Shown: positions 1 to 7,481, numbered from the stretch's first letter. The stretch is 11,704 bases of DNA from Paracoccaceae bacterium (GCA_025458985.1 JALORM010000040.1:1-11704); one strand, 5' to 3'. The notes: generated from the letters alone by a model not told the origin. Numbers and translations: made by a program.

Positions 1-158
1 TTTGACTCCGGCGCCCGGCGCCGCCAGGGCGCTGCGACAAAACCCCTTGCGCCCCTGCTGCATCGGGCCTATACGGCCCCCTCATTCACGAACTCCACGG
101 GAATCGGCGTGACCCGTCCGGCGGGGCGCCCCTGTGATGTTGAAAGGACTATGACGCG
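1..158 (+). other. Spacer upstream of rpmC with hairpins
   Basis: No coding region is recognisable here; the gene upstream of rpmC in this cluster is normally rplP, which would lie outside the window. Two inverted repeats are visible: GCGCCC (11-16) with GGGCGC (27-32), and GGGCC (65-69) with GGCCC (75-79) around the loop TATAC. Neither is followed by a U-tract, so neither is a convincing intrinsic terminator. A Shine-Dalgarno-like GAAAGGA lies just before the rpmC start. Confidence 0.5.
47..75 (+). promoter_or_regulatory. Weak candidate promoter before rpmC
   Basis: TTGCGC (47-52) and TATACG (70-75) are separated by 17 nt, matching sigma-70 spacing with partial matches to both hexamers. The -10 element coincides with the loop of the 65-79 hairpin. 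This could be an internal promoter of the ribosomal superoperon, but in GC-rich DNA such matches arise by chance. Confidence 0.22.
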
Positions 159-362
159 ATGGACGTCAAGGAACTGCGCAACAAGACGCCCGACCAGCTC
201 CGCGACGAGCTGGTCTCGCTGAAGAAGGAGGCGTTCAACCTCCGCTTCCGGCAGGCCACCGGCCAGCTCGAGAACACTGCGCGCATGCGCACCGTCCGGC
301 GCGACGTCGCCCGGGTGCAGACCGTGCTGAACGAAAAAGCCCGCGCCGCGGCGGCGAACTGA
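159..362 (+). CDS. rpmC: 50S ribosomal protein L29
   Basis: A 67-residue protein that matches the L29 family over its length: an N-terminal helix with the pattern LRxKTPDQLRDELxxLKKE, followed by the family hallmark FNLRFRQATGQLEN and a second helix rich in Arg and Lys (MRxVRRDVARVQTVLNE). L29 is a two-helix protein at the exit of the peptide tunnel of the large subunit, where with L23 it borders the docking site of signal recognition particle and trigger factor. The start has GAAAGGA about 12 nt upstream. The C-terminus is a short Ala-rich tail. rpsQ follows after 11 nt, so the two are co-transcribed. Confidence 0.97.
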   Translation: MDVKELRNKTPDQLRDELVSLKKEAFNLRFRQATGQLENTARMRTVRRDVARVQTVLNEKARAAAAN

Positions 363-373
363 GGAGAGCGCAG

Positions 374-613
374 ATGCCCCGTCGTATCCTGCAAGGCACC
401 GTGACCTCGGACAAGAACGACCAGACGATCACCGTCCTGGTCGAGCGCCGCTTCAAGCATCCGCTGCTGCAAAAGACCGTGCGGAAGTCGAAGAAGTACC
501 GCGCCCATGACGCGGAGAACAAGTTCAAGACCGGCGACGTCGTCCGCATCGAGGAATGCGCGCCGATCTCGAAGACCAAACGCTGGAGGGTCGTGACCGA
601 AGCTTCGGCGTAA
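374..613 (+). CDS. rpsQ: 30S ribosomal protein S17
   Basis: A 79-residue OB-fold protein that binds 16S rRNA early in small-subunit assembly. The sequence shows the family pattern in order: MPRRILQGTVTSDKNDQT, then VERRFKHPLLQKTVRKSKKYRAHD near residues 25-47, then GDVVRIEECAPISKTKRW near 54-72. It looks full length, with GAGGAGAG upstream of the ATG. What follows is abnormal: the TAA at 611-613 is almost directly joined to codon 20 or so of L14, with no spacer, no ribosome binding site and no L14 start. The right boundary of rpsQ is therefore next to a probable deletion junction, but the S17 reading frame itself is intact. Confidence 0.97.
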   Translation: MPRRILQGTVTSDKNDQTITVLVERRFKHPLLQKTVRKSKKYRAHDAENKFKTGDVVRIEECAPISKTKRWRVVTEASA

Positions 614-614
614 T

Positions 615-926
615 CAGTGCATCAAGGTCCTCGGCGGCTCGCACCGCCGTTACGCATCCGTCGGCGACATCATCGTGGTGTCGGTGAAGGAGGCGATCCC
701 CCGCGGCCGCGTGAAGAAGGGCGACGTGCGCAAGGCCGTCGTCGTGCGCACCGCCAAGGAAGTCCGCCGCGAGGACGGTACCTCCATCCGCTTCGACCGC
801 AACGCCGCCGTGATCCTCACGAACCAGGGCGAGCCGGTCGGCACCCGCATCTTCGGGCCGGTCGTGCGCGAACTGCGCGCGAAGAACTTCATGAAGATCA
901 TCTCGCTGGCGCCGGAGGTGCTCTGA
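615..926 (+). pseudogene. rplN: 50S ribosomal protein L14, N-terminus missing
   Basis: From position 615 the frame reads QCIKVLGGSHRRYASVGDII and continues through KEAIPRGRVKKGDV, VRREDGTSIRFDRNAAV, GTRIFGPVVREL and MKIISLAPEVL to the TGA at 924-926. This aligns with L14 from about residue 20 to the end (103 codons against a usual 122-123). The conserved first 19 residues (the MIQ...LDVADNSGARR segment) are absent. Upstream in the same frame there is no ATG, GTG or TTG before the TGA at 594-596; the first GTG inside (675) lacks a Shine-Dalgarno sequence and would remove 20 more conserved residues. L14 is a universally conserved protein at the subunit interface, so loss is not expected to be tolerated. 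A sequencing or assembly deletion spanning the rpsQ-rplN spacer is the simplest reading; a functional copy elsewhere cannot be excluded. The stop overlaps the rplX ATG by one base. Confidence 0.85.
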
Positions 927-1062
927 TGGCCGCGAAGCTGAAGAAGGGCGACCGCGTGATCGTGCTCGCCGGCAAGGACAAGGGCAAGAAGGGCGAGATC
1001 ACTTCCGCATGGAAGACGGCAAGAAGGTCCGCTTCGCCAAGACCACGGGGGAGACGGTCTGA
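926..1062 (+). pseudogene. rplX: 50S ribosomal protein L24, internal deletion and frameshift
   Basis: The first 26 codons (926-1003) read MAAKLKKGDRVIVLAGKDKG followed by KKGEIT, the KOW motif that opens L24. From 1003 another frame reads FRMEDGKKVRFAKTTGETV and stops at 1060-1062, which is the normal C-terminus of alphaproteobacterial L24. The middle, with the usual VDGVNVxxRHTRQTQ and GGRIxKxxPIDxSN blocks, is missing: 45 codons remain against roughly 100 expected. The two parts are in different frames, so translation from the ATG runs through the rplE region in the wrong frame to a stop at 1568-1570. L24 starts 50S assembly. The junction lies near 1001-1004. An assembly or sequencing deletion is likeliest, given a second such lesion 390 nt upstream. 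Confidence 0.85.
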
Positions 1063-1622
1063 TGCTCGACGCAGCAAGCTACACCCCGCGCCTGAAGTCG
1101 CACTACCGCGACAAGGTCCGCGCCGCGCTCAAGGAAGAGTTCGGCTACCGCAACGACATGCAGATCCCGCGGCTCGACAAGATCGTGCTGAACATGGGTG
1201 TCGGCGAGGCGGTCAAGGACACCAAGAAGGTGAAGAACGCGGCCGAGGAACTCAGCCAGATCGCCGGCCAGAAGGCCGTGATCACCCACGCCAAGAAGTC
1301 GATCGCGTCCTTCCGGGTCCGCGAGGAGATGCCGCTGGGCGTGAAGGTCACGCTGCGCGGCGACCGGATGTACGAGTTCCTGGACCGCCTGATCACCATT
1401 GCCCTGCCTCGCGTCCGCGACTTCCGCGGCGTGAAGGGCACGTCGTTCGACGGCCGCGGCAACTACGCGATGGGCCTCAAGGAACACATCGTCTTCCCCG
1501 AGATCGAGTTCGACAAAGTCGACGAGGTCCTCGGCATGGACATCATCATCTGCACGACCGCGCGGACTGACGCGGAAGCGAAGTCGCTGCTGCGGCATTT
1601 CAACATGCCGTTCAACAGCTGA
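1062..1622 (+). CDS. rplE: 50S ribosomal protein L5
   Basis: A 186-residue protein of normal length that binds 5S rRNA and the central protuberance of the 50S subunit, contacting the P-site tRNA. Family blocks are present in order: PRLDKIVLNMGVGEA (about residues 36-50), AGQKAVITHAKKSIASFRVR (about 69-88), GVKVTLRGDRMYEFLDRL (about 95-112), RDFRGVKG and GNYAMGLKEHIVFPEI (about 120-150), and GMDIIICTTARTDAEAK (about 160-176). The ATG overlaps the TGA of rplX (TGATG), so expression probably depends on translation of rplX. With rplX frameshifted as read here, ribosomes would pass through in the wrong frame, another sign that the rplX lesion may not be real. Confidence 0.97.
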   Translation: MLDAASYTPRLKSHYRDKVRAALKEEFGYRNDMQIPRLDKIVLNMGVGEAVKDTKKVKNAAEELSQIAGQKAVITHAKKSIASFRVREEMPLGVKVTLRGDRMYEFLDRLITIALPRVRDFRGVKGTSFDGRGNYAMGLKEHIVFPEIEFDKVDEVLGMDIIICTTARTDAEAKSLLRHFNMPFNS

Positions 1623-1643
1623 CGCGCGGAAGGAGGACAGACA

Positions 1644-1949
1644 ATGGCAAAGGTTTCGATGGTCGAGCGCGAGAAGAAGCGCCAGCGCCTCGTGAAGCAG
1701 TACGCCGCCAAGCGCGCCAAGCTGAAGGACATCGCCCGCAACCAGGATCTTCCGATGGAAGAGCGGTTCAAGGCGCAGCTGAAGCTCGCCGAGCTTCCGC
1801 GCAACTCGTCGCCCTCGCGGTTGCACAACCGCTGCGAGCTGACGGGCCGCCCGAAGGCCTACTACCGCAAGCTCAGGATGAGCCGGATCATGCTGCGCGA
1901 ACTGGCCAGCCAGGGGCAGATCCCCGGCATGGTCAAGTCGAGCTGGTAA
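1644..1949 (+). CDS. rpsN: 30S ribosomal protein S14
   Basis: A 101-residue protein of the long, zinc-free S14 type: the only cysteine is in the block RCELTGRPKAYYRKLRMSR, and the CxxC pairs of the zinc-binding form are absent. The N-terminus (MAKVSMVEREKKRQRLVKQY) and the C-terminal GQIPGMVKSSW are typical. S14 joins the 30S head late in assembly next to S3 and S10. A strong AGGAGG at 1631-1636 lies 7 nt before the ATG. The gene is the usual neighbour between rplE and rpsH. Confidence 0.97.
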   Translation: MAKVSMVEREKKRQRLVKQYAAKRAKLKDIARNQDLPMEERFKAQLKLAELPRNSSPSRLHNRCELTGRPKAYYRKLRMSRIMLRELASQGQIPGMVKSSW

Positions 1950-1965
1950 GGGGAGGGATCAGAAG

Positions 1966-2364
1966 ATGTCGATGAACGATCCGCTCGGCGATATGCTGAC
2001 CCGCATCCGGAACGCCCAGATGCGCGGCCGCTCGACGGTGCGCACGCCGGCCTCCAAGCTGCGCGCCTGGGTGCTCGACGTGCTGAAGGACGAAGGCTAC
2101 ATCCGCGGCTACGAGACGGTCGCCGGCGACGACGGCCACCCCGCGCTCGAGATCAGCCTCAAGTACTACGAGGGCACGCCGGTGATCCGCGAACTCAAGC
2201 GCGTTTCGAAGCCCGGCCGCCGCGTGTACCTCGGCGTGAAGGACCTGCCCAGTGTCCGCCAGGGCCTCGGCGTTTCCATCGTCTCGACGCCGAAGGGCGT
2301 CATGTCGGACGCGGCGGCGCGCGCAGCCCATGTGGGCGGCGAAGTGCTCTGCACCGTGTTCTGA
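1966..2364 (+). CDS. rpsH: 30S ribosomal protein S8
   Basis: A 132-residue protein that binds helix 21 of 16S rRNA and organises the central domain of the 30S subunit. The N-terminus MSMNDPLGDMLTRIRNAQ is the family signature, which supports the first ATG rather than the ATG two codons on. Further blocks are LKDEGYIRGYE, LKYYEGTPVIRELKRVSKPGRRVY and GLGVSIVSTPKGVMSD, with the terminal GGEVLCTVF. In enterobacteria S8 represses its own operon by binding near the rplX-rplE junction; here that junction is a one-base gene overlap in damaged sequence and no S8-like site was recognised. Confidence 0.97.
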   Translation: MSMNDPLGDMLTRIRNAQMRGRSTVRTPASKLRAWVLDVLKDEGYIRGYETVAGDDGHPALEISLKYYEGTPVIRELKRVSKPGRRVYLGVKDLPSVRQGLGVSIVSTPKGVMSDAAARAAHVGGEVLCTVF

Positions 2365-2374
2365 GGAGGGGCCC

Positions 2375-2908
2375 ATGTCTCGCATTGGCAAGAAACCGGT
2401 CGAGCTGCCGTCGGGGGTTTCGGCCTCCGTGTCCGGCCAGACCGTCGAGGTGAAGGGGCCGAAGGGCACCCGCAGCTTCACCGCAACCGACGACGTGACG
2501 ATCACCGTCGAGGGCAACGTCATCACCGTGGCCCCGCGCGGGGACAGCAAGCGCGCGCGCCAGCAGTGGGGCATGAGCCGGTCGATGGTGCAGAACCTCG
2601 TCACCGGCGTCTCCACCGGCTTCCGCCGTGAGCTCGAGATCAACGGCGTCGGCTACCGCGCCCAGATGCAGGGCAACGTCCTGAAACTGGCGCTGGGCTA
2701 CAGCCACGACGTCGAATTCGCGGTGCCGGCAGGTGTGACCGTCACCGCCCCGAAGCAGACCGAGATCGTGGTGGAAGGGATCGACCAGCAGCTCGTCGGC
2801 CAGGTCGCGGCGAACATCCGCGAATGGCGCGGCCCGGAGCCCTACAAGGGCAAGGGGATCAAGTACAAGGACGAGTACATCTTCCGCAAGGAAGGCAAGA
2901 AGAAGTAA
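2375..2908 (+). CDS. rplF: 50S ribosomal protein L6
   Basis: A 177-residue protein, the normal length, with two copies of the L6 alpha/beta fold. The start MSRIGKKPVELPSGV is diagnostic and fixes the ATG at 2375, preceded by GAGGAGGGG; longer readings upstream run over rpsH in another frame. The C-terminal half has INGVGYRAQMQGNVLKLALG, the rRNA-binding region IDQQLVGQVAANIREWRGPEP (about residues 139-159), and YKGKGIKYKDEYIFRKEGKKK at the end. L6 binds the sarcin-ricin loop region near the factor-binding site. Confidence 0.97.
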   Translation: MSRIGKKPVELPSGVSASVSGQTVEVKGPKGTRSFTATDDVTITVEGNVITVAPRGDSKRARQQWGMSRSMVQNLVTGVSTGFRRELEINGVGYRAQMQGNVLKLALGYSHDVEFAVPAGVTVTAPKQTEIVVEGIDQQLVGQVAANIREWRGPEPYKGKGIKYKDEYIFRKEGKKK

Positions 2909-2922
2909 GGGGCGCGAAAGAG

Positions 2923-3282
2923 ATGGCACTGAACAAGAGAGAGTTGTTCCAGAAGCGCCGCCTGCGCGTCCGGAACAAGCTGCGGAAAACCTCCGACGGG
3001 CGCCTGCGCCTGTCGGTCCACCGGTCCTCCAAGAACATCAGCGCGCAGCTGATCGACGACGCGAAGGGCGTGACGCTCGCCGCGGCCTCGTCGCTGGAAA
3101 AGGACCTGGGCGTGGTCGGCAAGAACAACGTCGAGGCGGCCGCCAAGGTCGGCGCGGCGCTGGCCGAACGCGCGAAGAAGGCCGGTGTGTCGGAGTGCTA
3201 CTTCGACCGCGGCGGCTTCCTGTTCCACGGCAAGGTGAAGGCCCTGGCCGACGCCGCGCGCGAGGGCGGGCTCAAGTTCTGA
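2923..3282 (+). CDS. rplR: 50S ribosomal protein L18
   Basis: A 119-residue protein that binds 5S rRNA with L5 and L25 in the central protuberance. The N-terminal basic segment MALNKRELFQKRRLRVRNKL, the block RLRLSVHRSSKNISAQLIDD (about residues 27-46) and the C-terminal FDRGGFLFHGKVKALADAARE with GGLKF are characteristic. The ATG at 2923 is chosen because this N-terminus matches the family; it has GGGGCG and AAAGAG upstream. The next gene is separated by an unusually long 114-nt spacer with a hairpin. Confidence 0.97.
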   Translation: MALNKRELFQKRRLRVRNKLRKTSDGRLRLSVHRSSKNISAQLIDDAKGVTLAAASSLEKDLGVVGKNNVEAAAKVGAALAERAKKAGVSECYFDRGGFLFHGKVKALADAAREGGLKF

Positions 3283-3300
3283 CGGATGCGGGCGGTGCCT

Positions 3301-3332
3301 CTGGCGCCGCCCCGATGATCCGGGGGCGCCGG
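3301..3332 (+). promoter_or_regulatory. Hairpin in the rplR-rpsE spacer
   Basis: GGCGCC (3303-3308), a bulged G, then CCC (3310-3312) pair with GGG (3322-3324) and GGCGCC (3325-3330) around a 9-nt loop, with a C-G and a U-G pair outside. No U-tract follows. It is probably an mRNA structure affecting stability or processing between the two genes; chance formation in GC-rich DNA is possible. Confidence 0.4.
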
Positions 3333-3396
3333 TCGCCCACCAGGATCGGCGACAACGGCGTGCGGACCGCGCCACTGACAAGGGAAGTGCCAGCCA

Positions 3397-3972
3397 ATGG
3401 CAGAACGTGAACAACGCCGGGACCGCCGCGAAGACCGCCGCGAGCGCGAGGAAACCCCGGAATTCGCCGATCGCCTCGTGGCGATCAACCGCGTGTCGAA
3501 GACGGTGAAGGGCGGCAAGCGCTTCGGCTTCGCCGCGCTCGTCGTTGTCGGCGACCAGCGCGGCCGCGTCGGCTTCGGCAAGGGCAAGGCCAAGGAAGTG
3601 CCCGAGGCGATCCGCAAGGCGACCGAGCAGGCCAAGCGCTCGATGGTGCGCGTCGCGCTCCGCGAGGGCCGCACGCTGCATCACGACATGGAAGGCCGCC
3701 ATGGCGCCGGCCGCGTCATCATGCGCGCCGCCGTCGCGGGGACCGGGATCATCGCAGGCGGCCCGATGCGGGCGGTGTTCGAGATGCTGGGCCTGCAGGA
3801 CGTCGTGGCCAAGTCGCTGGGGTCGCAGAATCCCTACAACATGATCCGCGCCACGATGGACGGCCTCGCCAAGCAGTCGAGCCCCCGCATGGTCGCCGCA
3901 CGCCGCGGCAAGAAGGTTGCCGACATCCTGCCGAAGCGGGACGAAGCGCCGGCCGAAGCGGCCGAAGCGTAA
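3397..3972 (+). CDS. rpsE: 30S ribosomal protein S5
   Basis: A 191-residue protein. After a charged Arg/Glu-rich N-terminal extension (residues 1-20), the double-stranded-RNA-binding domain begins with FADRLVAINRVSKTVKGGKR and contains the spectinomycin-region loop (VSKTVKGGKRFGFAALVVVG). The C-terminal domain has GRVGFGKGKAKEVPEAIRKA, GTGIIAGGPMRAVFEMLG and NPYNMIRATMDGL. S5 lies at the mRNA entry channel and contributes to decoding accuracy. The tail (EAPAEAAEA) is a lineage-type extension. AAGGGAAG lies upstream of the ATG. rpmD follows after 12 nt. Confidence 0.97.
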   Translation: MAEREQRRDRREDRREREETPEFADRLVAINRVSKTVKGGKRFGFAALVVVGDQRGRVGFGKGKAKEVPEAIRKATEQAKRSMVRVALREGRTLHHDMEGRHGAGRVIMRAAVAGTGIIAGGPMRAVFEMLGLQDVVAKSLGSQNPYNMIRATMDGLAKQSSPRMVAARRGKKVADILPKRDEAPAEAAEA

Positions 3973-3984
3973 GGAGCCGGGCAC

Positions 3985-4176
3985 ATGGCCAAGAAGACCA
4001 TCGTCGTCAAGCAGATCGGCAGCCCGATCCGCCGCCCCGCCGTCCAGCGCGCAACGCTGAAGGGCCTGGGGCTGAACAAGATGCACCGCACGCGGGAACT
4101 GGAGGATACGCCCTCCGTCCGCGGCATGGTGAACTCGATCCCGCACCTCGTCACGATCGTCGAGGAAAAGGGCTGA
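3985..4176 (+). CDS. rpmD: 50S ribosomal protein L30
   Basis: A 63-residue protein of usual length with the family pattern TIVVKQIGSPIRRPAVQRAT, then LKGLGLNKMHRTRELEDTP and RGMVNSIPHLVTI. L30 is a small alpha/beta protein of the 50S subunit near helix 38 of 23S rRNA. AAGGAG is placed about 10 nt before the ATG. The position between rpsE and rplO is the standard spc order. A strong hairpin begins 3 nt after the stop. Confidence 0.97.
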   Translation: MAKKTIVVKQIGSPIRRPAVQRATLKGLGLNKMHRTRELEDTPSVRGMVNSIPHLVTIVEEKG

Positions 4177-4179
4177 ACC

Positions 4180-4213
4180 TCCGGCGGGCAGCCCAAGGGC
4201 CTGCCCGTCCGGA
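4180..4213 (+). promoter_or_regulatory. Strong hairpin directly after rpmD
   Basis: TCCGG plus CGGGCAG (4180-4191) pairs with CTGCCCG (4201-4207), a bulged T, and CCGGA (4209-4213): 12 pairs with one bulge and a 9-nt loop CCCAAGGGC that may itself pair. The absence of a following U-run argues against intrinsic termination, and rplO and secY must be transcribed through it. A processing or stability element is more likely. Confidence 0.5.
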
Positions 4214-4306
4214 CCGCCGCAGGGCGCGCGACTGTCCGCCGCCCATCATGACAAGCCGAGGTCGGCCCCTTCGCTCGCGGGCCGCATCCGGCAAGGAGAG
4301 AGCGAC

Positions 4307-4792
4307 ATGAAACTGAACGAACTGCGCGACAACGAAGGCGCCGCCAAGAAGCGGATGCGCATCGGCCGCGGCCCGGGCTCGGGCAAGGGCAAGACCGGCG
4401 GCCGGGGCATCAAGGGCCAGAAGTCGCGCTCGGGCGTGGCTTTGAACGCCTATGAAGGCGGCCAGATGCCGCTCTACATGCGGCTGCCGAAGCGCGGCTT
4501 CAACAAGCCGAACCGCAAGAAGTTCGCGGTCGTGAACCTGGGCCTGATCCAGAAGTTCATCGACGCGGGCAAGCTCGACGCCAAGGCCGAGATCACCGAG
4601 GACGCGCTGGTCGCCTCGGGCCTCGTGCGGCGCAAGCTCGACGGCATCCGCGTCCTGTCGAAGGGCGAGATCACCACGAAGGTGAAGCTTTCGGTCACCG
4701 GCGCCTCGAAGACGGCGATCGACGCGGTCGGCAAGGCCGGCGGGTCGCTGACCGTCACGACCCCGGCAGCAGCCGAGGCGGCCGCCGAATAG
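4307..4792 (+). CDS. rplO: 50S ribosomal protein L15
   Basis: A 161-residue protein with the flexible Gly/Lys/Arg-rich N-terminal extension typical of L15 (MKLNELRDNEGAAKKRMRIG, then RGPGSGKGKTGGRGIKGQ), which threads into 23S rRNA, followed by the globular domain with GGQMPLYMRLPKRGFNKPN. The region near residues 120-150 (VLSKGEITTKVKLSVTGASK) is the conserved C-terminal part. L15 is a late assembly protein of the 50S subunit. The ATG has AAGGAGAG upstream. An Ala/Glu-rich tail ends the protein. The 130-nt spacer before it is long for this operon. Confidence 0.97.
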   Translation: MKLNELRDNEGAAKKRMRIGRGPGSGKGKTGGRGIKGQKSRSGVALNAYEGGQMPLYMRLPKRGFNKPNRKKFAVVNLGLIQKFIDAGKLDAKAEITEDALVASGLVRRKLDGIRVLSKGEITTKVKLSVTGASKTAIDAVGKAGGSLTVTTPAAAEAAAE

Positions 4793-4837
4793 CGCTTGTG
4801 GCGGGGCCGCGCGCCCCTTACATGAGCCTTGGAATTC

Positions 4838-4872
4838 CGCGCCGCCCGACCGGAAGACGGTCCGGCGGCGCG
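4838..4872 (+). promoter_or_regulatory. Long hairpin in the rplO-secY spacer
   Basis: CGCGCCGCC (4838-4846) pairs with GGCGGCGCG (4864-4872), then a single C-C mismatch, then GACCG (4848-4852) with CGGTC (4858-4862), closing on the 5-nt loop GAAGA. That gives 14 pairs. There is no U-tract, so a simple terminator is unlikely. It lies 22 nt before the secY ATG and could tune transcript stability or the ratio of ribosomal protein to translocon mRNA. Confidence 0.5.
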
Positions 4873-4894
4873 TCGCTGACAGGTACGGAGCATC

Positions 4895-6252
<1,358 letters not shown>

Positions 6253-6256
<4 letters not shown>

Positions 6257-6903
6257 CGAACCTGATCCTTCTGGGTCCGCCGGGGGCGGGCAAGGGCACC
6301 CAGGCGCGGTTGCTCGCCGAAGGGCGCGGACTGACCCAGCTTTCGACGGGCGACATGCTGCGCGAGGCGCGCGCCTCGGGCAGCCCGATGGGCCGCAAGG
6401 TGGCCGAGGTGATGGACCGCGGCGACCTCGTGACCGACGAGATCGTGATCGGCCTGATCGAGGAACGGCTGGCTGCCTCGACCGGCCCAGGCTTCATCTT
6501 CGACGGCTTCCCGCGGACGCTGGCCCAGGCCGATGCGCTCGGCGCGCTCCTCGACCGGATGGGGCAGACGCTCGACGCGGTGATCGAGATGCGGGTCGAC
6601 GACGAGGCGCTGGTTGCACGCATCACCGCCCGGTCGACCTGCGCGACCTGCGGCGAGGTCTACAACGACCTGACCAAGCCGATCCCGGCAGATGGCCGCT
6701 GCGTCCGGTGCGGCGGCACCGAGTTCTCGCGCCGGGCCGATGACAACGAGTCGAGCCTCAGGACCCGCCTTCTGGCCTACTACAAGCAGACCTCGCCGCT
6801 GATCGGCTACTACCACGCCAAGGGCAAGCTGGCCTCCGTGGATGGCCTGGGCGAGATCGGGGCGGTCGCGTCCGCCATTGCCGGGGTTCTTGACAAAGGC
6901 TGA
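6253..6903 (+). CDS. adk: Adenylate kinase (zinc-LID type)
   Basis: A 216-residue cytosolic enzyme catalysing ATP + AMP = 2 ADP. The P-loop GPPGAGKGT occupies residues 8-16, the AMP-binding region includes LSTGDMLR (about 30-37), and FDGFPRT is at 83-89. The LID (about 122-159) has four cysteines, C130, C133, C150 and C153, in CxxC pairs as in structural zinc LIDs, and is followed by RRADDNESSLRTRL with catalytic-site arginines. The long-LID bacterial form is complete. ATG overlaps the secY stop by 4 nt, so it is translated from the secY mRNA. adk directly after secY is a common bacterial arrangement. Confidence 0.98.
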
Positions 6904-6913
6904 AGACCACGCC

Positions 6914-6940
6914 TTGACCTGCCGGACAAAAGCCCATAAG
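6914..6940 (+). promoter_or_regulatory. Candidate promoter of the rpsM-rplQ (alpha) operon
   Basis: TTGACC (6914-6919) is a good -35 element. CATAAG (6935-6940) follows at 15 nt, or TAAGTC (6937-6942) at 17 nt. The site lies at the start of the 194-nt adk-rpsM spacer, the longest inside the ribosomal cluster, so a separate promoter for rpsM, rpsK, rpoA and rplQ makes sense. The exact -10 cannot be decided from sequence. Confidence 0.4.
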
Positions 6941-6953
6941 TCACGGCGTCTCG

Positions 6954-6974
6954 CAAGAGAATCATCTTGTTTTT
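6954..6974 (+). terminator. Weak intrinsic terminator in the adk-rpsM spacer
   Basis: CAAGA (6954-6958) pairs with TCTTG (6965-6969) around GAATCA, directly followed by five T (6970-6974). The stem is short and AU-rich, so termination would be partial at best. It would thin transcription from secY-adk before the alpha operon. It could be a chance motif. Confidence 0.25.
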
Positions 6975-7013
6975 CTGGGCTGATCGCGCCTGCAAAGGCA
7001 AGGGACCATAGTC

Positions 7014-7041
7014 GGCCCGGCGGCTTCGCGCCTACCGGGCC
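7014..7041 (+). promoter_or_regulatory. Hairpin in the rpsM leader
   Basis: GGCCCGG (7014-7020) pairs with CCGGGCC (7035-7041), with an inner GGC/GCC helix (7022-7024 with 7030-7032). It is followed by a pyrimidine-rich stretch but no U-run. With the smaller hairpin at 7057-7076 it gives the rpsM leader two successive stems. Confidence 0.4.
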
Positions 7042-7056
7042 TCTGTTGTGAAAAAA

Positions 7057-7076
7057 GGTTCCGGCACTACGGAACC
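7057..7076 (+). promoter_or_regulatory. Hairpin just upstream of the rpsM ribosome binding site
   Basis: GGTTCCG (7057-7063) pairs perfectly with CGGAACC (7070-7076) around the 6-nt loop GCACTA. It ends 7 nt before the AAGGA (7084-7088) that serves the GTG start of rpsM, so it does not cover the ribosome binding site itself. It could be a binding site for a ribosomal protein repressor of the alpha operon; which one is not visible. Confidence 0.45.
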
Positions 7077-7097
7077 GCAACGAAAGGACCACGCTCC

Positions 7098-7466
7098 GTG
7101 GCACGCATTGCCGGCGTAAACATCCCGACCTCCAAGCGCGTCCCGATCGCGCTCCAGTACATCCATGGCATCGGCCCCGCCGTTGCCAAGGCCATCTGCG
7201 AAGCCGTCAAGATCGACGAGACCCGCCGCGTCAACGAACTCAGCGACGCCGAGGTTCTGGCGATCCGCGAGCATATCGACGCGAACTTCACTGTCGAGGG
7301 CGACCTGCGCCGCGAGACGCAGATGAACATCAAGCGCCTCATGGACCTCGGCTGCTACCGCGGCCTGCGCCATCGTCGCGGCCTTCCCGTGCGCGGCCAG
7401 CGCACCCACACCAACGCCCGCACGCGCAAGGGGCCTGCCAAGGCCATCGCGGGCAAGAAGAAGTAA
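7098..7466 (+). CDS. rpsM: 30S ribosomal protein S13
   Basis: A 122-residue protein of the 30S head that contacts the P-site tRNA and, across the bridge, L5. The N-terminus ARIAGVNIPTSKRVPIALQY is diagnostic and places the start at a GTG (7098), with AAGGA 9 nt upstream; no ATG is available in frame before it. The helix-two-turn-helix region reads YIHGIGPAVAKAIC, and the conserved basic C-terminus includes RGLRHRRGLPVRGQRTHTNARTRKG, which enters the tRNA-binding groove. It opens the alpha operon; rpsK follows after 15 nt. Confidence 0.97.
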   Translation: MARIAGVNIPTSKRVPIALQYIHGIGPAVAKAICEAVKIDETRRVNELSDAEVLAIREHIDANFTVEGDLRRETQMNIKRLMDLGCYRGLRHRRGLPVRGQRTHTNARTRKGPAKAIAGKKK

Positions 7467-7481
7467 GGGGAGGGCAGGCAC

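Noticed and set aside
617..1570. A 317-codon forward frame covering rplN, rplX and most of rplE
   Set aside because: It is out of frame with L14 and L5; only the short stretch from 926 to 1003 matches a real protein (L24). The rest is the product of the frameshift in rplX.
4838..4872. The rplO-secY hairpin as an intrinsic terminator
   Set aside because: It is followed by GTCGCTGACAGG and not by a U-tract, and secY has no clear promoter of its own after it.
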